Shown here: piece by piece, positions 47,153 to 58,928 of the stretch
Layout of the letters: each line of letters begins with the position of its first letter
Numbering within the stretch: the stretch's first letter is position 1
Assembly (NCBI RefSeq): GCF_019175385.1
Contig: NC_083339.1
Span: 109,663,601 to 109,727,600, forward strand
Origin: Lycium barbarum
Taxonomy: Eukaryota > Streptophyta > Magnoliopsida > Solanales > Solanaceae
Direction of reading: 5' to 3'
DNA length: 64,000 bases
Program-made: the position numbers and the translations under genes
Notes under the pieces: generated by a model
What the model was told of the DNA's origin: nothing
The model's database searches: none
What the model saw: only the letters and a program-made list of their open reading frames with translations

Positions 47153-47942
47153 TACACTCAAACTTCTCTATATTTACCATTCGTTATAACAGCATTTCAC
47201 TATAACGGCCTGATTTTCTCCGGAACCAATTTTTTATGTTATATATTACTTCTCTATAACAGCATTTTGCCTATAACAACAATGGCATCCGTTATAACGG
47301 TACACTCTTTGAAAAATTACCTCTCTATAACAATCATACTCAAATAGCGTGTGATAATATTTTGTAAGAAATATATATTATGTGACAACAAAAGTGTCAA
47401 TGAAGAGCCTCAACCTACTGCTACTTGGAGATAGAAGAGTCAAATGTTAAGCACTTAGACAGCCTTCAAGGGAAAGCTATTGAATTTCCTTTTGCTGAAA
47501 GTTTGGACAAAAAATTTCATCAGTTCAAGCGTTATATTATCACTAAGAGACTAGAATTTACGAAACAACCTACAATTGTAGAGTTTTTACGTCAAACTTG
47601 AAATATCTAAATTCTCAATTAATTTGAAATGCATATGTTCCATATATTTTAATTCTTTATCTGTGTGGTACAACTAGTTATGGATTTAGTAGTAATTTAT
47701 TAGTCTTTTCAATTTTTAATTTATGAGATATGAAAATCAATTGAGATTTTAAAATTTACAAGTATATTGTTTTCGTTTATAACATAAAAAGTACAAAAAG
47801 TTAATTGTTTGCGTACTTTTATTTATAACAGCTAAATGAGATCTAAATATCGAATGTCAGTATACATGCATAACAGCACATCACTATAGCAGTCATGAAA
47901 TTTTCGGACAAACGCTGTCACTGTAGAGAGGTTTGACTGTAC
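47153..47942. mobile_element. TIR element, MITE-like
   Basis: The left end TACACTCAAACTTCTCTATA and the complement of the right end, TACAGTCAAACCTCTCTACA, match at 16 of 20 bases. Motifs of the type CTATAACAGCATTT recur at both sides. No clear TSD and no transposase. About 790 bp. Confidence 0.55.
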
Positions 47943-50380
47943 CCTCTAATCGTTACGGCGGAGTTATTAATTGATCGTCATTACATGCAAAGTTTGACGT
48001 TCGATTTTCCTTTTTTTTTTAAAATAAAATAAAAATTACTTCTTAAAGGCCTCCTATTTTGATGCTCCATTCCTTTGTTAAACATACTCCTAATTTGTTC
48101 ATCACTACTCACTTTTTTTTTCCCACCATCACTACTTGCTGTGTTATAGAAACTTTTTTCATGTCTAATATATGTCTTTTATTATTTTAAAACTGAAGCA
48201 AATCCTGAATACTACATCATATTTGCATGAATTGGTTAAACAAAATTTAATTTGTGACAGAATTAAAATTAAAATATAATTTTCACAGAAAGATCTGATT
48301 TGTTCTTATACAATATTAGTTACCCAATTATAATTAGTTAATATATTTTGAGCAAAAAGTATGTATTTCAAAATGCCTAGTAACAAGGTATATTTAATAT
48401 TTCTTACACGTGAGTATATTTGTCGCCGATGAAGTTTTTTTCTTTTTTTCTTTTTACTTGTTCATATAAAATTCTTATTTAATTTTTTCAAATATTTATT
48501 TTAAAAATTTAAAAGTACCTGATTTCACTTTTGCTACCAATTATATGAAGCTAGTATATATTATTATATAATTACATTATGTCAAACAAACATATATTTG
48601 AATTTACTACTTTAATAATTATACAAGCTAATAATTACAGAGTACTGACATCTAATCACACCCTTAATCTTGTATGCTCCGCGATGGCCGCGCATATATC
48701 CATCTAACTTATTGTACATTTTGAAAAACTTTAATTGTGTTTTTCTTACTTTATCCTCTTAAATAAGTAATTAATAAAATGAATTTTTTGTAAGTAAGAA
48801 AATGAAGATATTGAGGTGCATATTGTAAAAAAAAAAGAAAAGAATAAGGTGCAAACTATAAAAGAGTATATACATTAAGGGTGCAAAATATAAAAACTAG
48901 ATCTACAATTTGTAGGTTTCATTTTTAAAGGACATCCTAGCTCATAGGCTTTTGTTATTGATTTCTTTAAGGAAATAATGCTCCCTCCAGAGATTAAATA
49001 AGACAGAATTGAGGTTATTTAATTTCGATAAACCATGAACCAGTTTCACCTGTCACCAAATAATGCTCAATAAAATAAAAATCTTTTGCATTACTAGATT
49101 TGAACTGAATTTCTTCTATTTTAGGATGAAATGAGTGCTTACTTAGTAAGGTCCTCGTTTGTTTTATTTAATGGAGGTACGATCGAATTTGAATCATTCG
49201 GATTTCAATCGTTTGAAAGCACTTTCTTTTTGCTTTTTAAAATGACTTATTTACTCTGAATATATCCGGTGCATTCAGATTTTGTATAGTCTGATAATTT
49301 TTAAACCATTATTTCTTATATACTATGAAAAGTTCATGAATGTTTATCATTATCCTATTCATACTATGATATAGAACAATTAATGATTGTTGGTGATATT
49401 ACAATGAAATTACTACTATAATTAAAAAATAAAAATGAAAAATATCTTCGGCTGAGGCGCGGATATCTCGCTCTCTTTAAGGAGATTCAAACTCACTGCA
49501 GCAAATCTACCGGTCCAGCAGTAATCTTTCTGACTTGTCCCTCCAGGATACAACAACTCGATCACGTCGTATAACTCAACAAACTCTGGACAAGATGTTG
49601 AGTCCAAAGCTCCACCAAAAAGAACACCTTCCTTCAACTAGAAAAAACTCTTTTTTTTTTTTTTTAACTCACTTTTCATACACTATATTTTTCTCTATAT
49701 CCACAAAGTAAGGATGACAAACTATTTATAGTTGAAAAATTCATCCTTGAATTAATTGGATGAAAAGAATGAATTAAAGAGACAATAAAGTGGTGTGAAT
49801 ATGGCATACTAAATGTGATAATGTGAAGATAAGTTACAAGGCATAATTGCATAGTCAGACGTGCGAGGAAAATGAAAGAGCAATAGGAAGGGACCGTTAC
49901 TGCCTACTATTACCCCTATAACCGAAAGCTTAAATGGCCATATTATGGTACCAAGAAAACGTAAGAATTTAAGAGGTTATTTTCAGCCTTAATGGCTACA
50001 AACATGAATGGTCAAACAAAGGAATGAGACACTTTAATATTAATAAAATAATATTAAAATGCTCAAAAGACCTATCAATAACTACCCTTACTGTCAATCC
50101 CTCCACGATCAATATTAGCCTTTATGCACAACCATATCACCATAAACCATCTCCATCACTGCCAATTGGCATCGTAGAGCCATAGCCTCTGTCTATTAAT
50201 GCATAATATCACTACCGTCACCACTATACATCCGCTAGCTATGCATCTCAGATATACTATTAACCGCAATCACCACATCACAACCATCACCAACTACCAC
50301 CACTAGCTTTAGAATACGCTGATGAAATACACCATTTTTACAAAACATAGAAATTAATTCTTCTATCTCATTTTATGTAA
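47943..50380. other. AT-rich intergenic sequence
   Basis: No gene recognised. A 71-codon minus-strand frame at 49422-49637 lies in a GC-richer island (49440-49640) and could be an exon relic, but I recognise no domain. 50100-50320 is rich in CACCA/ATCACC motifs. Confidence 0.4.
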
Positions 50381-50627
50381 TACTCTTTCCTTTAATCTGT
50401 ATTAAAAGGAACTTCTTTCTATTATTAGAATAATTTAATTTAAACTTTTTGTTTTACCCTTAATTAGATGATATATATATAGTCATATAAATGTCTATAG
50501 CTTGTTTTAGGCCATAAGTTTAAAAAGAATTTTTTTTTTTTAAAATAATTTGTTTCTAAACATAAACAAGTATTATTCATTTTGGGACATAATAAAAATG
50601 GAAAGCATCACATAGATTTGACTGAGG
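50381..50627. mobile_element. Degenerate Stowaway-like MITE
   Basis: The left end TACTCTTTCCTTTAATC faces the right end GACTGAGGGAGTA. Both resemble the CTCCCTCCGT terminus of plant Stowaway (Tc1/Mariner) MITEs, with TA at each edge. The interior is decayed. Confidence 0.55.
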
Positions 50628-52093
50628 GAGTAGTTTTTAGATAAGTTAATACTGAACATGCACATGTTGAAAAACAAAATATCTTGATTGTCTATACAAA
50701 TTTAAAGACTATGTCTCAATAATCAAATATGTATTTATAGTCAGATATTTTAATAAAAATAATCAAATGGGACCCTAAGAAACTGTTGTGAAATGATTAA
50801 ACTAAAATTTGAAAAATGAGTTGATATTTATTCAACTTAAAAGGTTTAGACTAAAATTAATCTGTGAAAAGGTTAACTCTTAAATATTTGTGAATTGTGA
50901 GATATTTTGTCAACATTTTTAGCTAAATGATAAATGCGCACACCAACATTGCAGCTGAATTTTTTTGCCATGTGTAGCACGTCAATTGTGTAACTAATCA
51001 AGGACAAATACCAATTGAATATCTCATTGTACTTAATTATCTTCTTCCCTATTGAAAACATATGTTTGGTATAATCTTTAAAAACGTGTACGCATTAGTC
51101 CATTAACTTTCTCCTTGTTTATAACAGAGAGAAATCATCTATCATTTTCAATGATATGAACTTTACCTCCCCTTTTGTTTTCTTGTAGTATAAAATTTGT
51201 ATATCTAGTGGGGTTCCACCATTTAGAAAATGTTCAATCATTTGAGTAAATATTTCTTATTTAGGAAAGAGAGACAACAACCATATCATTTAATGGGACA
51301 CTTTCAAGCTGTCGCTGATATAGTAATACCGGTATTTTTTCTTGATGGATGGTTTAAACGTGCTTCAATGCTATACTTTACCCTACCCTTGCAATGGTTT
51401 AATTTACAGCAATCATCAAGTTTTCCCATCAAATTGATGAGCTCATCCATCCAAAGGGCAAACACTTCTAGTAGCACATAGCAAAAGTCTTCCTTATTTT
51501 TTTAAATTACATGCGGTGTCAAATTAAAACACTTGAATTAAAATGTAGAGAGTAGTAATTAAAACAACATTCAACAGAACAAACTACTTAAGGTAAAAGG
51601 TAATCTCTGAAAATTTACCTAGGCTAGAAAAGAAGTGTTACAAGTACGTTAAACTTTTATATTTCTCATTTTGACTTGCACATTTTCTGAAAAAGGAGAA
51701 GACGGTATCCTCTAGTAAAAGTATCAGTACAGTATACTGTTTCTTGGGAAATACTACTATATACTAGTATATGGTCATGGTATACAATCTTTTTTTTTTT
51801 TTTTTTGGTAAAAGGAGAGGATATTTCAAGTCAAGGGTATTTGGGACACTAAACAATTTCTGTAATAACTTCTGTAAACATTGGAGACAACGCCAGAAAT
51901 GGAGAGCAGAGGCCGTAATGGTGGGGTTGCAATTATTAATGACAAACAGACAATAGCCAGGCTGAGGCTAGTATCGATTTAAAACAATAGTATAAGTGGA
52001 GGTCAGTCCTGACCTTTACCTGTTTATTTAAATTTTTTATCATGTGTCTCATATAATCGGTATCATTTGCGTCAGATTTTTTTTGGTCTTACA
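50628..52093. other. AT-rich spacer, nothing recognised
   Basis: Only short frames without domains; a T18-type homopolymer at about 51789-51806. Confidence 0.5.
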
Positions 52094-52102
52094 ATTAAAA
52101 AA

Positions 52103-53008
52103 CGAAAAAGGTCAAATATACCTCTCATTATTCATTATGCTTTAGGGTTAAATATATTTTAACCATTATATTTTGGATTCAATTATACCCTATTCATTAT
52201 ACTTTTCATTTTAATGGAGGAACACGTGTCATTATTCTATTGGCCTATATTTAAGCTCCCCTAATTAATTAAAATTCAATCCATAATTCGATATCCAATT
52301 AAAGGACCCATGTCCATATTAGGAAAATTCGAGATGAACTTCAAAAAAGCTTGTTCAATGTATTGATCAACTAATATTGAGCTTATGGTCTGAGGCAAAC
52401 AAGTTGGAAAGATTTTAAAGCAAATCAGACACGACGAGTCCAATTAGGAGACTTAGAAGAACAATGAAGCAATTCATATAAAGACTCATTTGGCATAAAC
52501 TCAATAACAATCAATATATTCTGATTGGAGGTGCATAACCCAGCAAGTTAAATAGGCGAGGGTGGTGAACTTGGGAAAGAATTTCGATCTCATTTTCAGC
52601 CGGAGAATTGCTAGAACTGTTACGAGGTTCAGTAAATTTGCTCTTTTTAATGGCTGCAATGATATTATTTTGATGAAAATGAGCTTTGTATACATATCCA
52701 CGGTGATGAAGATGAGCTTTGTATACATATCCACGGCTTCCTTTACCAAGAAGATTGTCTTGGGAAAAGCCTTTGGTGGTTTTTTCAAGCTTGCCTCAAA
52801 TTAATTAGGGGAGACTTTAAAATAGACTAATAGAATGATGACATGTGTCCCTCAGTTAAAATGAGAAGTATATATGTGTCAAACTATAACGGAAAAGATA
52901 TGATTGGACCAAAAGTATAATGATCGGGGTATAATTAATCTCAAAATATAACGAGGGGTATATTTGGTCCTTTTCCAATAGTATAGGGTTATATTTGGCC
53001 CTTCTCCG
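52103..53008. mobile_element. Pack-MULE carrying a kinase fragment (perfect 9-bp TSD)
   Basis: The flanks ATTAAAAAA at 52094-52102 and 53009-53017 are identical, the 9-bp duplication of Mutator-like elements. The ends CGAAAAAGGTCAAATATACC and (complement of the right end) CGGAGAAGGGCCAAATATAACC are inverted repeats, related to the TIR of 28377-29210. The core (52411-52795, minus strand) encodes part of a protein kinase, so this is a gene-capturing MULE. No transposase. Confidence 0.9.
52411..52795 (-). pseudogene. Captured receptor-like cytoplasmic kinase fragment (N-lobe)
   Basis: On the minus strand from 52795 one frame reads GKLEKTTKGFSQDNLLGKGS then RGYVYKAH, the glycine-rich nucleotide loop GKGSxGxVYKA. 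AAIKKSKFTE follows (the Lys of the VAIK motif), then ENEIEILSQVHHPRLFNLLG, the alpha-C helix region. After a +1 shift near 52540 it continues LIVIEFMPNESLYELLH and SPNWTRRV, then TGA and FALK. The hinge and the start of the C-lobe are thus present. The catalytic loop HRD and the DFG motif were not found. A 33-bp tandem repeat duplicates the GYVYKAH segment. It resembles kinases of the At3g51990/RLCK type by memory. It has no start codon in frame and is not functional. Confidence 0.85.
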
Positions 53009-53101
53009 ATTAAAAAATAATTCAATCTTACATTTTTGAATTCATATACTTTAGATTCATTTTTTTTGTGAAACACAAAAAACATCAAATAATAGTGTTA
53101 A

Positions 53102-56076
53102 TCTATATTATATTAAAAGCATGAACTCCAAAATTTAAAAATTAAATTACTAAAATACCCATCTAAATATTCTATTTAAAAATAAATAAATAATAAATAA
53201 GAGAAAAAAACTAATATTTCTAAAGTGTCTTTTCGTTATAAGTTGTGTCCCTTTAATTTATTAAGGGACCAAGTATGGTTAAAAATAATTTCAAAGCCAA
53301 ACGTATGCAATTGTGACACACAAAACTTCCAACATCAAAAAAATTGACGAACATCACTCTAATAACAGATGAAAGCGAAGAAGAGAAAAAAGAACCATAT
53401 AGTGACAATAGAACAGAAGACACTTCAATGGAGTTTCTTCGAATGAGCAGTAGTTTTTTTACAGAAGATACGTATCCATCTATCATAAGGCAATTTTTTT
53501 CTATACTTTACGACAACGAAACAGAGGAGGGGTTCATCTCTTTTGATCTGAATTCGAAGATTTAATTTTAAAGAGAAATAATTTCAGAGACCTCTCTTTA
53601 GATTTTGTTTCGTAACACTAATAATTATTTTTACTTCTTTATTATTAATGCAAAATAATTATAACCTTACCAATTTGCCCTTGCTTACGTTACACTCTTT
53701 TGATTAATGAATTTTATGAAATTCCGAATTTTTCTTACAAACTCATTTCAAATGAATAACGTGAAGAGTGTAAAATTAAATAATAAAAAGATTATTAATT
53801 CATTAATTTTATTTAGCAAAGGAAACAAGACAAACACTGTTTAGAGAACCCTTAATAAAACCTAGAGAACTACCAATCATCTTTTGGCAATAGATCCCTG
53901 CGGGTTTAACCGAAACATAGAAAGGCCTGCGTAGCCACGGTAGGAACAAGATAAAATGACAAGATTCCTATAGTTCAATAAGCTTATGAAGAATAAAAAA
54001 AATTAATATTAATTTATTCGTGTTCTGCAAAACAAGAATATAAGTGACACTTCAAGATTACTTACAGTTACGAGGAGGGCAATCGATTAGGAATTTGAAT
54101 TTCGTGAACTATATCAGAGATAGTGTGGATAGAACTGAAAAACATGAAATGATATGTGATGGCAATGACGATAATACATTTTTTGTGCCTGGGAATCTTG
54201 TTTAGGTTTTGACACAATATGTTTATACAAATTTATGACAAAGAGTATATCGAAAAACATTGGTAAAATAATAAGTTTCGGACAACATCGCTCATAAGCA
54301 TTCATACTTTGCTAAAAGTTATCCATTTGGCTATGGGTCTTGAGAAGATGATAAGTACATTCATCTTCATCCGTATTGAAAATTTCTTCAGAACAAGAGA
54401 AAAGTTTTTTTTTTTTTTTTAAGTTATTAATATCATTAGTTAATTAGAAGAGTATAATAGTAGAAAAGAGCAACTTAGTCATATTATAATTAATTTGTAT
54501 TAACATAAATAGGTTAAAATAATTGTTACACAAAGAGATTAAAATAAGAAAGATAAGTGTAATACCACAAATTACAAAAGAGGTTAGTGTTATGAGGCCA
54601 AAACTAGAGGGAGGTCTCTGAAGTTATCCCGTTAAATATGCAAATTTTTCTTTCTTCCTTTAAAATTAACTATTTCTCTTCTCAGACCTTCTCAAAGTAG
54701 AGCAAAAACGATAAAGTAAGAAAAAAAAAAAGAAGGATAAATGTAATATTTACAAGGACTCCACTTTGGTCCTTCTTTGCCTCAAATTGCTAGAAAGTAG
54801 ACTAAATGGAGATTACAAAATTTGGTTGTTAAAAAAGAAAAATAAGAAAAATGAAATCCACATAGATAAGGTGCATATACAAGCATGGCAATTATTCATT
54901 TCAATCATAGATGGTCACACCTCAGAACCAAAATAACCGCTATTTCTTGGCATGAAAAGTGTCTGGCATATCTATAAATATTAGAGAAAGTTATTGAGAA
55001 ATATTTCTTGAATTTTGATGTGAAGAAGAAGAATTCAATACAGTTCATAAAAATTGAAAATACATCATTTGGCGGAAGTGACATTCTTTCGCTTTGATAG
55101 TTTTGCGGGTTGACAACATTAAAACAATTAACTAAAGAGAAATTAGCGATAAAATCGATTTTTTACTATTAACTTCATTTATTTGTAATTTCTAATTATA
55201 TTTATCCTTGATGACTTTAATGCTATTCATATATGCTAGCATTAATGTCTATGTGATGATCTTGAAATGTATAATCGTGTTTAGTAATTAACTCTTAGTA
55301 ATGAGTAACTTTGTTATTCCATTGCAAAATAAAAACTAATATTAGACATATGTTATGGCCGTATGTGTAAGAGTATGTGAAAATTTACTTTTGAGTTGAG
55401 AGAATAATATAACATATATTATTTGGAAGGATCCCGTGCCTATACTTGAAAGTTATTTTATCACGAGATTAAATAATATAGATAATTTTAAAGGCCTTCC
55501 TTGTGAATTTTCCCTGTAGCATATGTTTTTCTTGTGGTTTCAAATATTACATGAACCTATTTAAGTATAACAAAACTATTTTATAATTTAAAATGGACAA
55601 ATTTTTCTACGAGTCCCAGCTTTTGTTTTAAAAACAATCTCAAAATAATTTTTAAAAATTAATTACTATATTAGATATTTCAAATTAATTGTTAATTAAT
55701 TTGTTATGTAACCTTACAAAAGTTTTGTTCAATTTTAATTTACTAATCAATTGATTTTGTTTCGAACATTTACTTTAATGGAGACATTAGTAATGAACTT
55801 ATGTTTCGCGTGTTTAGCTACTGCGCCACATTGGAACAAACACATATATCTTATTAGCATTTGATTGTTCACTTTCGTAGTTTTAGATGATATATCCAAT
55901 CATTTAGACCTCGATAAACAAGTCATCTAACAACGATTCATGGTGACCTTTCAAAGAAACTTCTTCCTTATTTTTTTATGAATAATTATTTATTAAAAAA
56001 TATATTTTAATAATTTTACAAAAACATGTACTATATAACTCGACATACACGTGCGGCGCATGTGCCGCGAGACTAG
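53102..56076 (+). mobile_element. Putative non-autonomous Helitron
   Basis: The 5' end is A|TCTATATTATATTAAAAGC at 53102. The 3' end has a GC-rich hairpin (GCGGC-GCATGT-GCCGC, 56053-56068) followed by GAGA-CTAG|T ending at 56076. It has TC at the start, hairpin plus CTAG at the end and A/T flanks, which is the Helitron pattern. About 3.0 kb, no Rep/helicase. Inside, an open frame at 53344-53565 (MTNITLITDESEEEKKEPYS and so on) has no recognised domain. 53890-53950 is a GC-richer patch that may be a captured fragment. Confidence 0.6.
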
Positions 56077-56106
56077 TTATGTGAAACATGTGACTACTTT
56101 TGTTTT

Positions 56107-58220
56107 AGGCCAAATACATACACAACCCCTTAAATTGAGAAAATACTCAAAATACTCCCCAACGTTTGACAAAAATCCCAACTACACACCTAACCTTTAC
56201 GTTGGTCCTATTACCCCCCTGAACAAATTTTTTTAGTATCAAAATGCCCCTTTTTTGCTGATGTGGCAGTCCAATATGACAACCCCCAATTATTAACAGT
56301 CGCTTGTCCACACGCGCCTGGCCCACGTGCCACATCTTTAATTTCCCCCCATTTTTTTTTTATTAATTTCCCCCCTTCCTCCACATCTACTCTTCTTCTT
56401 CTTCTTCAAAAAAAAAAAAAAAAAACTCTCAATTTTTCATACTCCATTTTTAGTAAGGATCCGAAAATCCATACCCAATTCTCCTTCATCTTCATCAACA
56501 TTATCATCATCATCTTCATTAGGAGTAGGAAAAAAAAATCACACCAACTTCCTCAAATCTGATCCAAACAAACCCAAATGTAAAAGGAAGCTTCCTAACA
56601 CCAAATAGAACAAAGTTCATCCATTAATTTGATCAAACAATCAAGAATTTAAAGAAGCTCATTTGGTGTTCTTCATAGCTTTCTCCAAATTCCTAGCAAT
56701 GGAGTTTAATTTTCTCCCCAAATCAACTTAAAGAATTAGTGCTTAAACAATTCCAACCAAGCAACAAGTAGCAACTCCAAACAAGCAACTTCCAATCAGA
56801 TTTTCTTTAACAAGATTAAATTTTTCAACCTTGTTTTTTTTTCCCATATTTTTCGTTTTTTTTTCTTCAGATTTTTCATTTTTTTTCTTCAGATTTTCGT
56901 TTTTCGTTTAACAAGATTAGATTTTCGTGGGGGGTATTATTTTTTATGTTTTATGAATTTATAATGGGTATTATTTTGACAAAAAAAAAATGAAAATGGG
57001 TATTAAATAGGGTGAAGAAGAAGATGAAGTAGCCTAAAAATGGAGGGAGTTCAAAATTAATCTATGTGGCATCTATGTGGCAGCTGAGTTTGCGCTCCAA
57101 AACACGTCAGATGCTGTTTTTTAAAGGCTGGCATGCGCCACTGGGCGGTGCATTCACGCTCTTATCCACATCAGCAAAAAATGGGCATTTTGATACTGAA
57201 AAATTTTGTTCAGGGGAGTAATACAACCCCCGCAAAGGTTAGGTGTGTAGTTGAGATTTTGATCAAACGTTGGGGGGTATTTTGAGTATTTTCTCCCTTA
57301 AATTTGTCCAATATTTCCATTTAGGCACCTAAACTTAGACTAGTACTTATTAAACACCTAAACTCCTCCAAAGTGCATCAAATAGACACATTTTATTGAG
57401 GTAGTCAAAAAATAAAATGCGTGCATTTCACGCGCGGCTGACATGGCAAAAATCCAATAAAATAATGACACATGGCATTTGATAAAAAAATGGGTGTTCC
57501 TCAAGCTATCAAGCCACTTTACTATGGCGTCCCGCCCCTTGTCGGCTTCTCCCTCCCCCCTCGCCTTTTCTATCTCGCTTTTTCTCGATCCGAAAGGTTC
57601 AAAATTACCATATACTTGCTGAAATCAGACCAATTCAAGCCCTTGTCAAAGAAGATAAATATGAAGAGGTAGTTCAATGTTTGAATTTTGAAGACTACCT
57701 TTAGAGTGGATGAACAATGAAAAGTTAAATACCCATATGAAAATTTTGTGTGCAGAATTGGTAAGTGCTTATTCCAGGTTGGAAAGAATTCTAGTTTAGT
57801 TACTACAATACGAATACATGGATTAGAATTAGGTGTTATGTTTTACAATAATTGGATTATGGATATATGGGTATTGTAGGGAAGGACAATTGAAGAGGCA
57901 CTCTGCAAACGAAATGAAACTTGCCGCCAGCTATGAAATTTCTGGCAGGTAAATGGAAAGATTACCAGACGAATTCAAAGTAAAACCAGATGAAAAGAAA
58001 TAAATGGAAAGGGAGACAAAAAAAGATTACCCATTTTTGAGATGCTAGACGCGCTTAAAGAGGGTCAACCGTCAACATTACTCATTTTGACATGTAAGCA
58101 AAATGTGTCTATTTGATACATTTTTGGAGGAGTTTAGGTGTTTAATAGGTATTAGCCTAAATTTAGGTGTCTAAATGGAAATGTTTGACAAGTTTAAGGA
58201 GTCGTGTATGCTTTTGGCCT
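56107..58220. mobile_element. Outer MULE-like foldback element, interrupted by a second MULE
   Basis: The left end AGGCCAAATACATACACAAC and the complement of the right end, AGGCCAAAAGCATACACGAC, are inverted repeats. After the nested element the left TIR resumes at 57305 (TTTAGGCACCTAAACTTAG) and pairs with 58080-58190. Including that part, the TIR is about 150 bp. The core (57420-58060) is not recognised. I found no clean TSD, though both sides are T-rich. Confidence 0.75.
56137..57295. mobile_element. Inner MULE-type element (perfect 9-bp TSD)
   Basis: The ends GAGAAAATACTCAAAATACT and its complement (right end GAGTATTTTCTC) extend as inverted repeats for about 130 bp, including TAGTATCAAAATGCCC and its counterpart. 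The TSD CCTTAAATT lies at 56128-56136 and 57296-57304. The core holds a poly-A run (56408-56425), a CTTCTTCTT tract and gene-like 5' UTR-style sequence but no recognised domain. It splits the outer element's left TIR and is therefore younger. Confidence 0.9.
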
Positions 58221-58309
58221 TTTTTCTATTTATGGAGACATTGCATTCAATCAAGGATCATTAAAGATATCACAATCCGAACAAACCTATCTTCCCATCT
58301 TTATTACTA

Positions 58310-58627
58310 ATTCCTCTGTCTCAAAATATTTGTCGTCCTTACTAAAAATACTCATCTCAAAATATTTGTCATTTCATTTTCCCAAGATAAACTTAAGTAC
58401 CTTTTTCCTATTTCATCCTTATATTAATTACATCAGTGGACTGATTTTGTGAGTTCATATACCAACATTTAAGAGGTTTCATCAATAATGGAGTAAATAT
58501 TTATTAAGTAGAGAGAACATGATGAAATATGTTAAGAGAATAAAATAGTCAAAATGCTACCCTTATAAATGCTTTCTTAATAGGCGTGTAAATGAAAAAT
58601 GCGATAAATATTTTAAGACGGAGGGAG
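58310..58627. mobile_element. Stowaway-like MITE 1
   Basis: The left end (TA)ATTCCTCTGTCTCAAAATA and the right end TATTTTAAGACGGAGGGAG(TA) are inverted repeats ending in the classical Stowaway terminus. TA flanks lie at 58308-58309 and 58628-58629. 318 bp, non-coding. It lies about 300 bp upstream of the bHLH promoter. Confidence 0.85.
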
Positions 58628-58655
58628 TACTACTTACTATAGTTTACTATAACTA

Positions 58656-58863
58656 CTTCCTCCGTCCTAATTTATGTGACACCATTTGACTATACATAGA
58701 ATTTAAGAAAGAAAAACTTTTGAAATTTGTGGCATAAAATAAGCCTCAGATAAATGTGTGGCTGTATAATCTGATAAAGTAAAATTATTTCTAAATATAG
58801 AAAAATGACATTTTTTTGGAACAAACTTAAAAAGAAAGTGTGCCACGTAAATTGTGACTGGAG
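58656..58863. mobile_element. Stowaway-like MITE 2, abutting the bHLH TATA box
   Basis: The left end (TA)CTTCCTCCGTCCTAATTTATG faces the right end CACGTAAATTGTGACTGGAG(TA). This is the CTCCCTCCGTCC..ATTTATGTGAC class of MITE. TA flanks lie at 58654-58655 and 58864-58865. The right TA is the first two bases of the gene's TATATATAAG. Confidence 0.82.
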
Positions 58864-58873
58864 TATATATAAG
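58864..58873 (+). promoter_or_regulatory. TATA box of the bHLH gene
   Basis: TATATATAAG lies 65 bp before the ATG, leaving room for a transcription start near 58893-58900 and a 5' UTR of about 30-36 nt. It begins at the TA duplication of MITE 2, so part or all of the core promoter context arose at a transposon edge. Confidence 0.7.
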
Positions 58874-58928
58874 CGCCTGAGAACTTCCTCAATTGATCAA
58901 GAAGAAAGAAAACAGTACAGCCTTTGAA

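Noticed and set aside
49422..49637. 71-codon minus-strand frame in a GC-richer island
   Set aside because: No domain, start context or splice signals that I could defend; possibly an exon relic but not supportable as a gene.
53344..53565. 73-codon acidic frame inside the second Helitron candidate
   Set aside because: No recognised domain or promoter; it may be a captured fragment, so it is noted only in the Helitron entry.
57472..57672. 66-codon frame in the core of the outer MULE
   Set aside because: No domain recognised and no evidence of expression signals; capture of a gene fragment is possible but unsupported.
58893..58928. Upstream extension of the bHLH protein starting at TTG (58893)
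   Set aside because: TTG is not a normal plant start codon, and the ATG at 58929 gives the N-terminus expected for the subgroup.
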